This document shows, piece after piece, positions 24,124 through 38,500 of a stretch of 64,000 nt of DNA. Each line of letters starts with the position of its first letter. Positions within the stretch are counted from its first letter, which is position 1. Location of the stretch: positions 992,001-1,056,000 of the forward strand of contig JABELC010000013.1 of NCBI GenBank assembly GCA_028455995.1. The letters run 5' to 3'. The translations under genes were made by a program, and so were the position numbers. This DNA comes from Scleromitrula shiraiana. Taxonomy: Eukaryota > Ascomycota > Leotiomycetes > Helotiales > Sclerotiniaceae. Under the pieces are notes generated by a model. The model was not told the origin of the DNA. It saw nothing but the letters and a program-made list of their open reading frames with translations, and did not search any database.

Positions 24124-26170
24124 GTTGATGATGAGGATAGGGGAGGCAGCTTGATGTAGTCGTGGATTCTGAATAATCAATGATGGTTGATAGCGGATGA
24201 CTATATTGAACAATAGGATGGATAGACCAGGAGAGAAAGCACAGAAGTGCTATTTAAGCTTATTTTACAATCATCTCAGAGGTTCATTTGAGAGGCAGGT
24301 TTCTTTTATACACAATCAAATCTATATATATATATATATCTATATATCCAACAGTGAAACCAACCTGAAAGTCAGCAGAGAAACCACCGAACATTAATAT
24401 CCATTAGCCAAAAAGAAAAGGACTCATCAAACTCCCACCCACTAATCTAATCAATCACCCATTAACCCCACGGATTTCCCCAACATCAACACAAACACAG
24501 GTGAATGAGTGAATGACTGAGTAAATACGGATAGATGAAGGGAAGGATAAAGGATAGATATAGATAGCTACTCTCATCAATTCGATTCTCATCAATTCGA
24601 TTCTCATCAATTCGATTCCCATCAATTCATTTCAATTAATTTCATCTAATTTCCATTTTATATCACGGATTTATTCATCACTTGTATCAATCACATCCAA
24701 TCACATCCCATCCCATCCCATCACATCCCATCCCATCACAAAGAACAAAAACCATAAACAACGAATCTCAAGCGTAAGCGGAGTAGCAAAGTAGCGGAGA
24801 AGACAAATATATCATTAATCCGTTCCTTTCATCATTCATACATTCATTCATTCATTCCTTCATTCATTCATTCATACATTCATCCCTATCCCCGTTTTCT
24901 TTTTGATTTCTCTCCCCTCCTCTCCTCTCCTCTCCCCTCCTCTCCTCTCTCCTCTCTCCTCTCCTCTCCTTCCCTCCCCATCTCTCCCGAATCCATCCAT
25001 CCATCCATCCACCCATCCACCCATGCAAACACCACACTACACCACACAACTCACAAAACCCCATCTCAAATATCCCTCTCCCCCACAGTATCCTCCCTCC
25101 CTCCTCATCCCATCCCATCCTCTCCGCATCCAACAAGAACCAACAACCCAACCACTGGCAATCAGGAAAGTATGAAAGGGGACAAGTAAAAAGTTAAAAT
25201 CAGTTAAAATAAAAAATAAAAAAATAAAAAATAAATCAAAAATCAAAAATCAAATCCCAACCCGGGCTCCATATTTTTACATACATACATAACATACATA
25301 CGAATACGAATTGAAAAGTAAGTAGGAACCAAAAAGAAAAGAAGAAAAAAAAAAACGTGCGATGGAATAAAATAGAATAAAATAGAATAAAATAGAATAG
25401 AATAGAATAGAATTTTGCCATCTTCCCATTCATCATATCCATATCATTCATATTCCTATTCCTATGCCTATACCTATTCCTATTCCTATGCCTATTCCTA
25501 TTCATAAAAATCTGATCTATTAACAAAAAAAAATCCCTAATCCCTCATTGATGTTCATGTCGAAAGATCAAATATATAGAATAGAATAAGAAAGAGACAG
25601 CCAGACAGAAGAGGAATATATAGTCAGTCAGTCCATTCATGAGAACATATTTATCATTTTTTCCCCCATCCACCCATCCGCCCATCCATCCATCCATCCA
25701 TCCATCCCACCATGCGTCAAAATAGTTAAGAAATCAGAAACAGAAACGAAAACAGGAAAATAACAGCAGATTAACCTCCGACCTATACGCTATGCTATGC
25801 TATGCCATGCTATACCATGCTATACCATACCCATGGATGATGAAAAACCCTAATCCCAGACAAAAATAAAATAAAAGAAAAATAAATATAAAAAATAATC
25901 GAAAAGTATGCCTTAATGCAAAAAATTTTCTTTCAAGACTTTGGTAGAGTCATGATGATACAAGTCAACTTCTCGAAAAAATGAAGAATAGTAGGGGTAT
26001 CAAAAATAAACAATTCCTTCCTTTCCTTCCAATGTACCTAACCAGGAACAACTCAACTGGTTACGCTACTTCCGCCCGTAGCATACTCTCCACATCGAAA
26101 CTCGACCAGTCACCCTCCTTTTTGTTGATGCAGTTGCTTTTGAAATGAATTAGAATTTGGAAAACGAACT
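24124..26170. other. repeat-rich intergenic region
   Basis: No gene seen. Contains (TA)n near 24324, a 15-bp minisatellite (24572-24630), CATT and CTCCT arrays at about 24838-24970, ATCC arrays, AATAA and CCTATT-type repeats (about 25360-25500) and CTATGC repeats near 25790. Its last part lies downstream of the LRR gene stop at 26171. Confidence 0.5.
24572..24630. repeat. 15-bp minisatellite TCTCATCAATTCGAT
   Basis: Nearly four copies of TCTCATCAATTCGAT in direct order, the last two with CCC and truncated variants. Confidence 0.85.
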
Positions 26171-28815
26171 TCAACCCAAAGTTCGACCACTATGTATGGT
26201 TTGCTGACTGCTTGCTCTAATTGTAGGACTCGGTCTCAGAACCGAAGAATCATATTCAGGTGGTTGATAACCAGGAGGTTGATCCTTCTTTTGAGCATCC
26301 CATCCTTCTTCGCTTAACACACTCAACCAGCCTTGCCCGACATCATTTCGTAAAGCTTCAATCTTCTGTCGATAAATTTCACCACTGATATTCCAATCTG
26401 GAGAATTCACTGGCTGTGACTTTACCGGCTGAGTTTCGTAAGGTACTGGTTCAACTGGTGGCATTGGAGGTAAACGAGGCACGACAACAGTATCAATGCG
26501 TGGAATATCAGATTGTCTTTGGGCCATTCGAGGCTCTGAAGGAACGTACGAAGGAATAGATCGAGGAGATGGATCGGGACTAACATCATAACTAGTTTCC
26601 GATGCTGTACTCGGAACAGGAGGGGGTGGTTCTTCTGGCATAGATCTGATAATAGGGGCACCTAACTTGCTTGGTGATGTCTCTGATGTAGATAGATCTA
26701 CAATACGCCGCTTTGGTGTCCTTCTCCTTCGGCCTATAGATCCAGTGTTAATCTCACTAGTTGCAGCAACAGGTACAGGCCGTTCTTTCCGTAGAATAGT
26801 AGATTCCCGCGGCGCCGAGTACTCGATAATCGGCTTGTTGACTTCTATAGGGGATAATCCATAATCTGGTGGAGGTGGCTTAACTACCGGGACGTTTGCA
26901 CGTTCAGCAACACGATCAACTAAATGTCTCCTCTCTGTATAACCTGGTCCATATGCATCAATCAATATATCCTCAGTGTATCCTGGTGTTTGTCTGAATA
27001 GGTTGAAAACGGTGGTTCTATAATTGCTATGAGTTCTGGTGAATGGGTTACCACTAACCCAAATCTCTCGAATATCGGGAATTCCTGTCAATCTTGCGAG
27101 TTCTGTAGGATCGGTAATTTTGTTGTCACGTAGATCAAGTCGTTCTAATGGATATAGCCTTTCAATCCCAGCTATAGATATTAAACGATTCGATCGTAGA
27201 TTTAAAGCTGATATGGCAGGTAAAGGATTTCGTGTAAGAGAGTGAAGAGATTCGATCATGCAATTTGATAAATTTAATGCTCGGAGTGCCGTCAGTGATG
27301 CTAAGCAATCTGGAACTTGAGTAAATAAATTTGAAGATAGATCAAGTGAGTGTAGAGTATTCGCTAATGGTGCAAGACTAGCTGCAGATATCGAAGTCAG
27401 GCCATTATCTGCGATGCTCAAGTGCTTCAGAAATCTCCATTTGGAAGATGGTAGAATTCCCATAGATAATAGATTCGAGGCACTGCCTTTTGGATTGTAC
27501 CAACTATCCGACATGCTTGAATGTGAGCTCCCAGATCCAGACCGTTTAACCTTGTATGAAGAACCTCTAAGATGACCATGTGATGATCCAGTGCGAGAAC
27601 TTGGTGGTCGTACTGGAGAATTACTCCTTGGCCTTTGCTTCGTTGGAGATTTCCCAAATTCTGCTCCATCAGAACCAGACCTTACCAGAGAAGTTCCCCG
27701 GATTTCTGTGTCGACAATATGGCTTCGATCATCTGGCGATCCGGGTGCCGAATTAGACTTGACAAGTTCTGCATGGGGTATAGTAGGACTTCGTCTAGGG
27801 CTTGATGCTGGAGCCCACGTGGTGGTTGGTGACATTTGCGCTTTCGAAGAACGTCGCCGCCTCTTATCCATATCATCTAGCACAATATTGATGAGCAAGT
27901 CTGCTGGATCATCAACCCCTGCTCTTTTGACCGTCAATGATCTTAATTGCTCTGCAAGTTTATCCCAACCAAAGAATTGTCGAATGTCAATATCGCTAAT
28001 CTCCAAAGCACTGATATTTTTAAATGCAATCAGTGGAACGGCAGTATCAAAAGGAAACTCTTCATAACCTTCAATTAGTCGTGCACGACGATCTGGAGCG
28101 AGTCGTAGACAAGGAATTTTAGTAAATGCTGAATACAAGTATTTCAAATCAGCCTCAATAGCAGCCTTCTGCTTCTCAGTACGGGCAGCAGATCCTGCGG
28201 ACCCAAGGCCAAAATTAGACCATAGAGAAGACATGCCAGACATTACACTTCTCACACTGGAAACGGAATGAATGGATCCACTGTCAGAGCCACGACCTTT
28301 AGGACGTTGGGATTGGCTTAAGAATGAAACGTAATTTGCTGCTGATGTATCTGCATGAAGATTTTCTAATCGCACATTCATTGGGCCAACTGGTACTCCT
28401 AAATCTTCAAAACGGGAGAGAAGATAAAACAGATGGTGTGGTGTCAAAGCCAGTTTGGCAGGTTTTATATTGTGGGACGTAAAGGAAAGGTATGGGAGGG
28501 AGAGGGCAGCTGCCAGTGTATTCGAGGTTGTGGAAGATGAGGCGGATGACGGTTGATTGGTCACTGTAGGTGAGGGGAGAGTGGATCCACCAACAGCACC
28601 AGAAATACTATTCGAGGAGCCATGTTTGGGAGCTTGCTGTCGTCGTAGTTGTAAAGCATTCGCAAGAGCTTTTTCATGTGTTCGGACAAAGTGGGCCAAG
28701 TTCTATTGAAAGATTATTTGATCAGCATATACACACAAAGGAAAGGAGATTCGAGTTGGCCAGAAATATTTCTAAATACCTTTATAAAGAACTGCCCATC
28801 CTCAGTATCCATCAT
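26171..28815 (-). CDS. leucine-rich-repeat protein, conserved fungal, function unknown
   Basis: CDS complement(join(26171..28702,28780..28815)), 855 residues. The short exon 1 (MMDTEDGQFFIK) is joined across a 77-bp intron (GTATTT...CAATAG) to NLAHFVRTHEKALANALQLR, which matches the way this family usually starts. An N-terminal conserved region (about residues 60-290) holds LALTPHHLFYLLSRFEDLGV and a basic KRRRR stretch. A Ser/Pro-rich disordered linker (about 295-425) follows. Leucine-rich repeats of the LxxLxLxxN type run from about 430 to 565, for example LHSLDLSSNLFTQVP and LERLDLRDNKI. The C-terminal third is Pro/Ser-rich with polyproline (PPPPPD, EEPPPPVPS), suggesting SH3 or profilin contacts. 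No membrane segment or signal peptide. Probably a cytoplasmic scaffold; I cannot name an orthologue. The ATG doublet at 28810-28815 leaves MM or M as the start. Confidence 0.85.
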
Positions 28816-29373
28816 CAAGAATGCATGTGTTTCAAAATCAACCTTTTACCACTGTTCAAGAAGCCCTTCGTCGGAAAAGATAAATTTTAACCAGGCTATC
28901 CGCGGGCCTTGTATTCGAAAGCAAACGCTCGTTGTATGGCAAAAGTGCGACTCGGACTGTTGAAAAAGAAATTGCTTGGGCTATCTGCATATTACACAAC
29001 GTCGTTAGAATAGTTTTCAATTCAACACATGTAGGACAAGAACGCAATAAAAATTATGGGTGAATGAATCGGGACGAGGTTCAGTTAATAAAAAAGCCAT
29101 GGAGCTTTTGGCCCGTGTTTACCACGCTCAAGCACGTAACATTTCCACGATTATTGCCGCTTGGAGTTGTAAAATAAATGATAGAATATGATCTGCGGGA
29201 CATAGATTGAATGTATTGGTTAGAGAAAAGGGAAAAAAAGAATTACACATACCTCTTTTTACAACAATACTCTTATCGTGTGGATGTAAGAAAACAGCAA
29301 AACAACCCAGCTCTTGGATGCTCACAACACCGAAGAGAAGAGAGTAAAAGGAAGAGAGAAAATAAGAAGTGTC

Positions 29374-29401
29374 TTTTTTTTTTTTTTTTTTTTTTTTTTT
29401 T
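29374..29401. repeat. poly(T) tract of 28
   Basis: Uninterrupted run of 28 T, upstream of the LRR gene on the opposite strand. Confidence 0.9.
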
Positions 29402-30610
29402 GGTTTTTTTCTCACGGGAAAAGTAGAAAGTTGTGGGATACACAAAACTCTCACTTATTATCCAGCGACGATGATATCTTTCTCAAAGCAAAGCAAAGGA
29501 GAGAAGTTCTGCGGCTTTCGAATGTATGAGCGAGACCAATAATGAAATAATGGCTCCGAGGACCTTTTAGTTTCTGTATGGGTTGTATGGATTGTATGGA
29601 TTTGTATGTACGAAGTATGAAAAGCGAGGTCGGCCGGTCGTTCGTCGAATTCCTTTCGTCGTGCAGGGCAGGAGAAACTCCACTAATATTATTGCCAAGG
29701 TATCTCCAGGGTATCTTCAGGGTATCTCCAGGGTATCTCAAGATCAATATCCACTTATAAGCATATATTCCCTGGCAAATATTTTTCTAAGAGTTCTTCC
29801 TAGTTTGTAGATGATTAAACTTGGAAGTTGAGAAGGAACAGTTGTGCACAGTACAAACAAATATCAAATTCATTCGTTGTTTTAGTAGTATATCTTTTTA
29901 ATCCTTTTTTCTTTCTTTTTTTCTTCTTTTTTTGGGGGGGTATTGGAAGACCAGAAGAAATGTTATGTATGTATGTACTTGGGAAGAAATTAAAATTAAA
30001 TAAGGTGGGTAGGTAGAGTTTTTTCTTTTTTTTTTAAATTGTTAGGAAAGAAGTGGAAATTTGCGAATAGAGGAAAAATAAAAATAAAAAATAGAACTCG
30101 GACTTGAACAGAGATAGAGGAAGAGAAGCACCAGCAACTAACATAAGAGTAATAATAATTCTTTTATGGGAAGAAAACCGAAAGAATAATAGGTACGAAG
30201 TATAAGAAGAGAGTAATCGAACACGGAAGGGGGAACGAGAATGACAACTTTTTCCCCTTCTGAAAAGAATGATTCTTAATGTTTTTGAATAAGTTTCAGG
30301 TACTCTTTTTTAATTTTGTATACAAATGCGTAAAGAAGAAAGTACCTGTGTATTTGAGATTTATTTAGGGTAGGATAAAAGTTGTAATAGCCAGATAAGA
30401 TAGGAGGATGGTAGTGAGCCTGTGAGGTAGGTGAAGAGTGGGAGGGGATAGTGGCTATGCTATGCTATGCAGTACAGTTTGTAGAGAGACAAAACAGTAA
30501 GACAGCGAGAGAGCGAGAGAGCGAGACAGCGAGACAGACGATTTGCACAGGTGAGGTTGAGGTGAGGTATGTGACTATGTGTGAGAGATTGGGTTGGGTA
30601 TGGATGGTTA

Positions 30611-30722
30611 TGAGTGATGAGTGATGAGTGATGAGTGGTGAGTGGTGGTCGGTCAGTGGTCAGTGGTTAGTGGTTAGTGGTCAGTGGTCAGTGGTTAGTG
30701 GTTAGTGGTCAGTGGTCAGTGG
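30611..30722. repeat. GTGGTTA/GTGGTCA and GAGTGAT arrays
   Basis: A TGAGTGA-type array passes into alternating pairs of AGTGGTC and AGTGGTT heptamers, giving a higher-order pattern of two TC units then two TT units. Confidence 0.8.
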
Positions 30723-31043
30723 GAGGAGGAGTGGAGTGGAAAAAAAGAGGTAAAAGGGAAACATTTGAATTGAAGACATTGACGAGGTTACTTTTACTTT
30801 AGAACTAGAGAAACTAATAAGTAAAGATATCGGCAATAAATTCCTTCTTTAAAACTTTTAATTGGTTGATTCACTAAATTATATTGAGAAAGTCTTAAAT
30901 TTAATTTCATACTTTTGGTTATTATTTCAAATGTCTGTGCGCATTTGGCGCAGATAAGATAATGAACCTAGAATAAAAGCTAGGAGACCCTAGAAGACCC
31001 TTAAAAACTTTCAAGGTTCAATCCTACGATACTATTTACAGTA

Positions 31044-31106
31044 TGGAATAATGGTATAATGATATAATGGTATAATGATATAATGGTATAATGATATAAT
31101 GGTATT
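31044..31106. repeat. 16-bp repeat TATAATGGTATAATGA
   Basis: Almost four copies of an AT-rich 16-mer that is itself two diverged 8-mers. Confidence 0.85.
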
Positions 31107-31350
31107 AGATAAATTATTTGGATAGTAACGATAATAGTAACGATAGTAGTAACGATAGTAGTAATGACAATAATAACGACAATAATAACGACAAGAAAAG
31201 GATTCTATAACGGATCTTTGTAAGTTTTATTAATAATAAATAGATATAGAAGATAATCAGGGCAGTTCACATCACCGATATTAATTTAAAGTTGAACAAA
31301 AAAAGATAAAGATCAACAACATATAATATAATAAATTTTTGATACTCAAG

Positions 31351-31441
31351 TAATAACTAATAACTAATAACTAATAACTAATAACTAATAACTAATAACT
31401 AATAACTAATAACTAATAACTAATAACTAATAACTAATAAC
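31351..31441. repeat. (TAATAAC)13 heptamer array
   Basis: Thirteen perfect copies of a 7-bp unit. It does not match the fungal telomere unit TTAGGG. Confidence 0.9.
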
Positions 31442-33659
31442 TTTTGATACCGCTACTTGTTGATACTACTTTCAATCTTCAATACTTGGTCAATTCATAT
31501 ATAATACCTTGATATCTTTCTTCCTCCCTTATTATTCTATTACATCTTCTATTCAAATTCTTCAAGGTATAGCCTTGACTTATTCCTTTTGACAACGTTC
31601 TAAACCTTCTAAATCATTGATCAACGATTACCCCTCCAATACTCTCTTACCGTTTGAACGAGTGGGTATATTATTGTTGTACAACAACCTCTTGATTTTT
31701 TTTCTACCACTAGTTGTCATTATTTAACGTTTTTTTCCTTATGATGAACAAGATGAACAACTGAACAACCGAACAACCGTTCAAACAGCTAGGGTTCGAA
31801 CGAAGAAGTACCGAATACATTGCATACGTGTTTCGATTCGAAATCATCTGGTGTACAAAACTTACAGATCTATCTACGTCATACTCACCTTATATCAATA
31901 GAAATCAAATCATAAATGTCGAAAGATCGCATTCATATCCATTAATCCATATCAAAATGGAGTCAGAGAGATCTTAGTTCGGAGATATTTTCTGGCTAAA
32001 TCAACCATTCATCATTCCAATGGCCACATGGGTCACCGGCTTACAAGGTCTTGAGTAACAAAAACCTTGGAATCATGTACATTTGGGTACCGGTAGATAC
32101 TCATTAGGTACATATATATATACATACATACATACATACATACATACGATATTAATATTGTAGCAGGAAATGATTACAATAACAACAAGGGTTTCACCCA
32201 GCCAGCCAACCTTTTTCACACATTGACCACAAATTGAAAATCCTTGTCTCAAAACCCCACCATCCATATACATTCATCAAGACGAACAAAAAAAAGTATG
32301 TTGCCTGCCCGAATCGAATGGTGGCATTTCATGTCAAACTCCAGCTTTTCAATCCACCAATCCACCACACCTGGGCACCGAGCCACTCCAACCACTTTGC
32401 GCGCAAAGCAGAAAAAAACCTTTAAAGACTAAAATCTAAAGGATTCATACTTTTTCTGGAATGAGAATGACGGACATGAGCCTTCAAAATGCAGTCAGAT
32501 TGATAGCCTCAAGGAATACAACACACAATTCATACTTTATCTTTTTTCTCCCGCACGACATCTTTTTATTCCTTCCTTCGTCTTTCTTTTCTATATTCAC
32601 CGCTTCAATATCTCTTACATACATTGGGCAATGTTGTGACTCCTTAACTCCTTAACTCCTTCCTTTTTTCCTTTCTTCCTTTCTTCCTTCTATACCATAC
32701 ATACCGCCATACCATACATCAAGACAAGACAAGACAAGACAAGACAATAGTATTGCCACCTAAGAAATTTCAATAAAAAAAATTCATAATCTTTTCGCGT
32801 CAAACCTCAATCAATCTCAACATTCATCCCAATCAATCAAATGATATCTATCTAAAAGCTTACTGACTAACCTAACTGCAAAGCACAGCACTATCTTAGT
32901 GAAACATACATCACGAACCGAGCAGAGACATCAATCATAATGTAGGTCAGGTGAAACTTATTCCAAACATTTAACATTCCATACATACATAAGCGCGCTG
33001 CGCAATCATTACGCTACTCTCCCCTGAGTCAGCTTCCGAATTGCTCGTTTGAGGTTTGAGGTTTGAGATTGACTTACCCATACTTACCCCTCCGTACTCC
33101 ATCCGTTCAGATAAACATAACCATAAACATAAACATAAACCAAAACCACCAGAACCGAACGGTTGCAGAAGCGAATGAAAATCTGGTAAATTAATCTAAT
33201 CTATCTTTCCAAACCACTGAAACTAAACTAAATCTAATCATTTGTCTCCCCTCCCTACAAACAACCGGTCTTGTCAATCAGTTTTTCGGTTCACACGGCC
33301 CCCAAAAAATATTCATCTCATTCATTTGTATCAGATCAATCGAATCAAATCAAATTACTTGGTCGAATCGGAAATTCAAAGATAATGAATAATAAGAATA
33401 ATAGAAACACAACGAAAGCACACCCCATCCCATCCCATCCCATCCCTCGATCAAAGTATGGAGAAAGAAACCATTGACATTGACATTGACATTGACATTA
33501 ACATTGACATTAACAACAAATTTCAATCCATACCATACCATACCCCCCCCAAAAAAAACGTAAACTAAAAAAAATCATCAATGACAATGACGCTATTCGA
33601 CATCCATAGCCCCGCTCCCGCTCCGAGGTTAGCTTGTCGTTGGCTGTTGACGCTGGCTG

Positions 33660-33738
33660 TATATACTATACCATACCATACCATAATATACTATACCATA
33701 CCATAATATACTATACCATACCATACCATACTATACTA
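33660..33738. repeat. CCATA pentamer array with ACTATA interruptions
   Basis: Blocks of two or three CCATA units, separated by ATATACTATA segments, repeat at a period of about 27 bp. Confidence 0.8.
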
Positions 33739-33825
33739 CAAGTGCCGAGTTAATAGCGACAATCGATGCGCATCGTAGGGATTTCTCTCGCCCATGTATG
33801 TATCTTGTCATCACCATCACCATCA

Positions 33826-33883
33826 CCATGACCATCACGATCATGATCACGATACCATGACCATCACGATCATGATCACGATA
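33826..33883. repeat. perfect 29-bp tandem duplication with a palindromic core
   Basis: Two adjacent identical 29-bp copies (33826-33854 and 33855-33883), each beginning CCATGACCATCACG and containing the palindrome ATCATGAT. The unit is longer than the trinucleotide and hexamer repeats around it. Confidence 0.85.
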
Positions 33884-34060
33884 CCATCAATTGAAATAAT
33901 TCCCCATCAGGCGCCCAGCATAATAACGTCGCACCCCGGATATCATATCATATCATATCATTATTCTCTTCTCCCCCTAGCTAGTAAGCATACATACATA
34001 CCCAGTATAAATACCCAGTATAAATAAAGCTTGGCCGCGCCTGGCGATTAGATTACATTA

Positions 34061-34105
34061 TGTACTGTACTGTACTGTACTGTACTGTACTGTACTGTAC
34101 TGTAC
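34061..34105. repeat. (TGTAC)9 microsatellite
   Basis: Nine perfect 5-bp units. Each contains the self-complementary GTAC, so the array can pair with itself. Confidence 0.9.
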
Positions 34106-35495
34106 GGTAGAGAGAGAGTATATTGAAACTTGCATTGAGAACCCCGCATGTAACATCATATTGGTGTATATATTGATATTTATATTTATATTTAAGAAGA
34201 AGGAGGAGGAGGAGGAGGAGGATTGATCGGATTTCATTTTCGATTGCAATATCTTCTCCGGCTTTCCGTGTGTGTTGGTAGAACTAAGTGAGTGAGGTGT
34301 TTTGAATTTCATTTCTCAATATACAGACTCGGACTATACTGTCTATACTGCCTATATAGAATTCCATCAATTTCACAAGCCTGAAATATCTAATAACTCT
34401 GAAATGAAACGGATTCAAATTCTCTACTACCACTATCATACTATGAATATATGAATATGAATGTATAGATGGATGTATAAATAACAAATAACAAATAACA
34501 AATAAACCGAGATCAGCTGGTCGTCAGGGCAAAGAAACACAAATACAAATACAAATACAAATAAGTAAATAAACAAATAAATCGATAAATCAATCGATAA
34601 ATCGATAAATTAAATTAAATTACGACGTTGAGCGGCCTACCTCTTGGTTTGACGGAGGGATGGGTATGGGTATGGATGGGTATGCTAGGATGAGGGGAGG
34701 GGTTTTTTATTTATTATTTTAAACTTGAAGTTACTTTATTTACCTTCCCACTTGAATGATCTATGGGAGAAAGAAAGAAAGAAAGGAATGATATATCAAT
34801 ATCATGATATATACTTCAAGTCAATTAGGATTTAATTATAAATTCGAAAGTAAACCATTGATATACTTCATTTCAAAGTCTTTTTTTTTTAAAAAAAAAA
34901 AATATATATATATATATATGATATATAAATTTAGTTTTATCATATACTAGTAGTCGTTTGAAAAATAGCGACTCGGATTTAGTAGTACTACTAGTAAATA
35001 CTTTTTGCGATTTCATCATTTAGAGTCACGGTGTCATTTCTTTTGTAGATCCGAGTCGGGAGCTTATTCATCCTCGTGATCCACTTTGAAACCTGGCTAC
35101 TATATAACTTGAATATCATGATTAAAAATTTGAAATTTATTATAACTTCAAGAGTGTATAGTTTTTAACTTGAATAAATTATATGAAATTAAATGAATAT
35201 TTTAATTTAATAAAAATATTATACATATATAATTTAAAATATAAACAACATTCTATACATTTTTGAAATAGTTACTACTACTACTAATATAGTAAAAAAT
35301 TGATTTCAAATAGTATTATTATAGATTTTTATTTGAGATGTATATTGGTTTTCAATGTGGACCGTGGGTCACCTTATCCATCCATCCATCCATCCATCCA
35401 TCCATCCATCCATGCTTGTTAATAATGAGATGAGATGAGATGAGATGAGAAAATCCTTGAATATATCTTGATGGATGGAGGGGAGATAATATCTC

Positions 35496-35526
<31 letters not shown>

Positions 35527-38500
35527 CTCAAACGGGTATTATGTAAAGGCCGGGCAAGAATATTAAAATAAGCGATTTTGGTGTTGGTTTTGATGTTGAT
35601 TTTGATGTTGATTTTGGCGTATTTTTGATACTTGTTTATTTATGTACTATGATAGTATAAATTTTTATTTTAGAGAATTTATTTTTAAAACATTATATAT
35701 CTCTTAGTTAAATAATTCTTTACTAGTATTTAAATATAAAGATTATATATAAATTGTATATTTAATTAATTTAATATAAATATTTGAATATGTTAATTTT
35801 TAATGATAAACGAGAAATTTTTGAGCGGCCTTCACATAATACACGCTTGAGTATGTATTCTTCTTTTTATCTTCATTCCCTTGCTCAATTATTCATCAAC
35901 ACATTAACAAGCAGATCATCAATAAATCAGCAAGAAGCCCATCTAAATCTTCTTCTTCCTTTCTTACATCGTAGCATGAACAATAGAATATACTAGTTAT
36001 GCCGTCCCCGGACCAGAACTAAACCTTGGTATATATGGATAGAGAGAGTTTGAATATAAGGCGGGTTGGCGGTACATGCGCTCGCTCGCTCGCTCGCTCG
36101 CATATCTAAACATGGATAATAACATACTTACATCAGAGAGACAGCGAGGGAAGCGGTAAACCAAACAAGTTTAGCTTGATACCACACCTACAGTACAGTA
36201 CCATCTTCCATGCTTTCTTGGATGGTTTTTTTTTTTTTTTTTTTTTTTTCCAAAACGTTTCGATTTTAACTTCCATGTTCGATCCTCGTGTGTGTCGTGC
36301 ATTAGTTGGCCTTGCGAGGGGGCCGCTTCACCGACTCTTGTGCCCGGGCTGCTAGTCATGTCATGTCATGCCATGCCATGCAATCCGTCCGTTCTGCTAT
36401 CACGACGACACTGTGTATGGTATATAGTCAGCGGCTGTTGGACTATTAGCATTTTAGGATATGAATGTGGGCAAGCATGAACCTCGATTTCTTACACGCA
36501 CTGCTCGGTAGGTAGGTAGGTAGCTTAGGCGGTGTTATGGAAAAGTCGGTTGATCGGTAGATGGATTTCCCATATGGATCTTAGGGCATTGGCATTGTGT
36601 CGATTATCGGTAGTTAATTGGTGAGGGAAGAGAAGAAAATATTGATTTATTTATTTAGTTTTTTTTTTCTCTCTTTCCGCTGGCGATGATATATGTAGTA
36701 GTTAGTTCTACAGATGAACTGACTGATAGATAGAAAACAAGTGTTAAGAATTCCACTGAAGTGTACACTACCTACCCTATCAGTATTCGAGTCAAGTGAA
36801 AAAGATCTTCCCTCCCCCTTCTGTTGATCATCTATCTCTCTTTACGTACATATCATGTACGATATTTGCATTTTCCTTTTCGTTTGAATTTTCATTTGCG
36901 TCTGCAGTTTCATTTCACCTTCCCTTCCACTCTCACAATACTACACACCATACCATACCGCATGTACATCATTCTTCCCCGCTGCAAGCCACAAATATGT
37001 ACTTATAGATCCATCCAGTCGTTGCTTTTATCTGTAAACATGTGCGTGCATACATATATTTTATAGTAGTGTTGAATATTATCGGGAAATTTCCTTCCTT
37101 ATTTGTTCCACCCCGTTGTATTTTTCAAGCGCGCGATTATGTTGGTAGCGGGTGGTTGGCTACTTTGAGGAGGGGAGGAGAGTAACGTTTTGGGATCGAG
37201 ATGGGGTTGACGGTGAGTATGTATGTCAGGGCTGGGTTAGGGTAAGTAGCCTACTTTATTGGAAATTCAATATAATATGATATTTTGCTACTACGTTGGG
37301 AAAATTCCAGCCAGTTGGTTTTTAGATGAGCGAGGGGCTTTTACCCGCGCCCGCGCTTGGGAATGCGATCGGTTTTTTTGTCATATGTTGCTGCATACTC
37401 GTATCGATTGGTATCAATATTGGTAGTTATCATATACTCAATATCCCACAATCAGTTATTAACACCTCTACTCGTTGGGTTCAAAACACCGCACCCAAGT
37501 GGTGAGTGTCTAGAAGCTTTATATATTCTTTGCATGAGAACGACTGAGATCAATATATCTTCCCGCCAAGCTGTTTATCCTATCCGGGAGTCAGTGTATT
37601 GCATGGCATTGGATTTGATTAGATAGAGTAGGGTACTTATATCATGCCACCAGATAGTGAAAGTGAAAGTCGCAAATTCCTGATGCGGGAAGTTGAATTT
37701 GGATTAAAGTTTCTCTACTATAGATGGTTGATAGGAGATCGAGAATGTAAGGGGGAAAAAGAGACAAATGATGGGGAGACGAGAGGAGGGGAGTAAATAT
37801 GAATAGGGAATTAACGATGGATGAGGATGAAGAAAGAACAAAAAAACTTGCCCGGAAATCTTAAAGATTGAACCTTGGGAATTGAACCTTGATATAATAT
37901 CGCTCGCGCTTATATTCTTATATACATCTATGTTATTTTTGTTGATCTGATCATAGTATCTGGTGGGATGAGTATGTAATATCCAATATTTGATATTTAA
38001 GATCGTATGGCATTTAGTATTCTAGCTACATCATTGAGTTGAATTAGACTGCACACAAAGAGTATCCTACAATATGCAGTTAACAAACATCGCTAGCTAG
38101 CTGGCCCGTCCATCCCGGTTCGATTTCAAATAAAAGAAATCTGTTGATAAATATCTGGTAATCGATCGTGAGGGTGTGATGCTGTGATGTTCGTGTGTGT
38201 GTGTATTTGAGGTTTCTAGAGAGTGGGTATATATATATATATAAGCTGGGATTAGAGGCCCAGGATGTAGCTCTCCCTCTGGTTCTCTCGGCGAATGGAT
38301 GGGATGGGATGGGGTGGGAGGGGGTAGTAGAAGATGTATGGGTTGAGATGATGAGTGGGAAGTGGGAAAGGTTTTACGAAAGCGTCGGTTTTGTTTAGGT
38401 TGGTTTGTCTTAGGTTTTGGAGGGAATGAATGGATGGATGGATGGCATGGCTAACATGCACCTCCTAATAATATAATGGATTCTCGAATGTAGGTTATAG

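Noticed and set aside
31351..31441. TAATAAC heptamers as interstitial telomere repeat
   Set aside because: Unit does not match TTAGGG or known ascomycete telomere variants.
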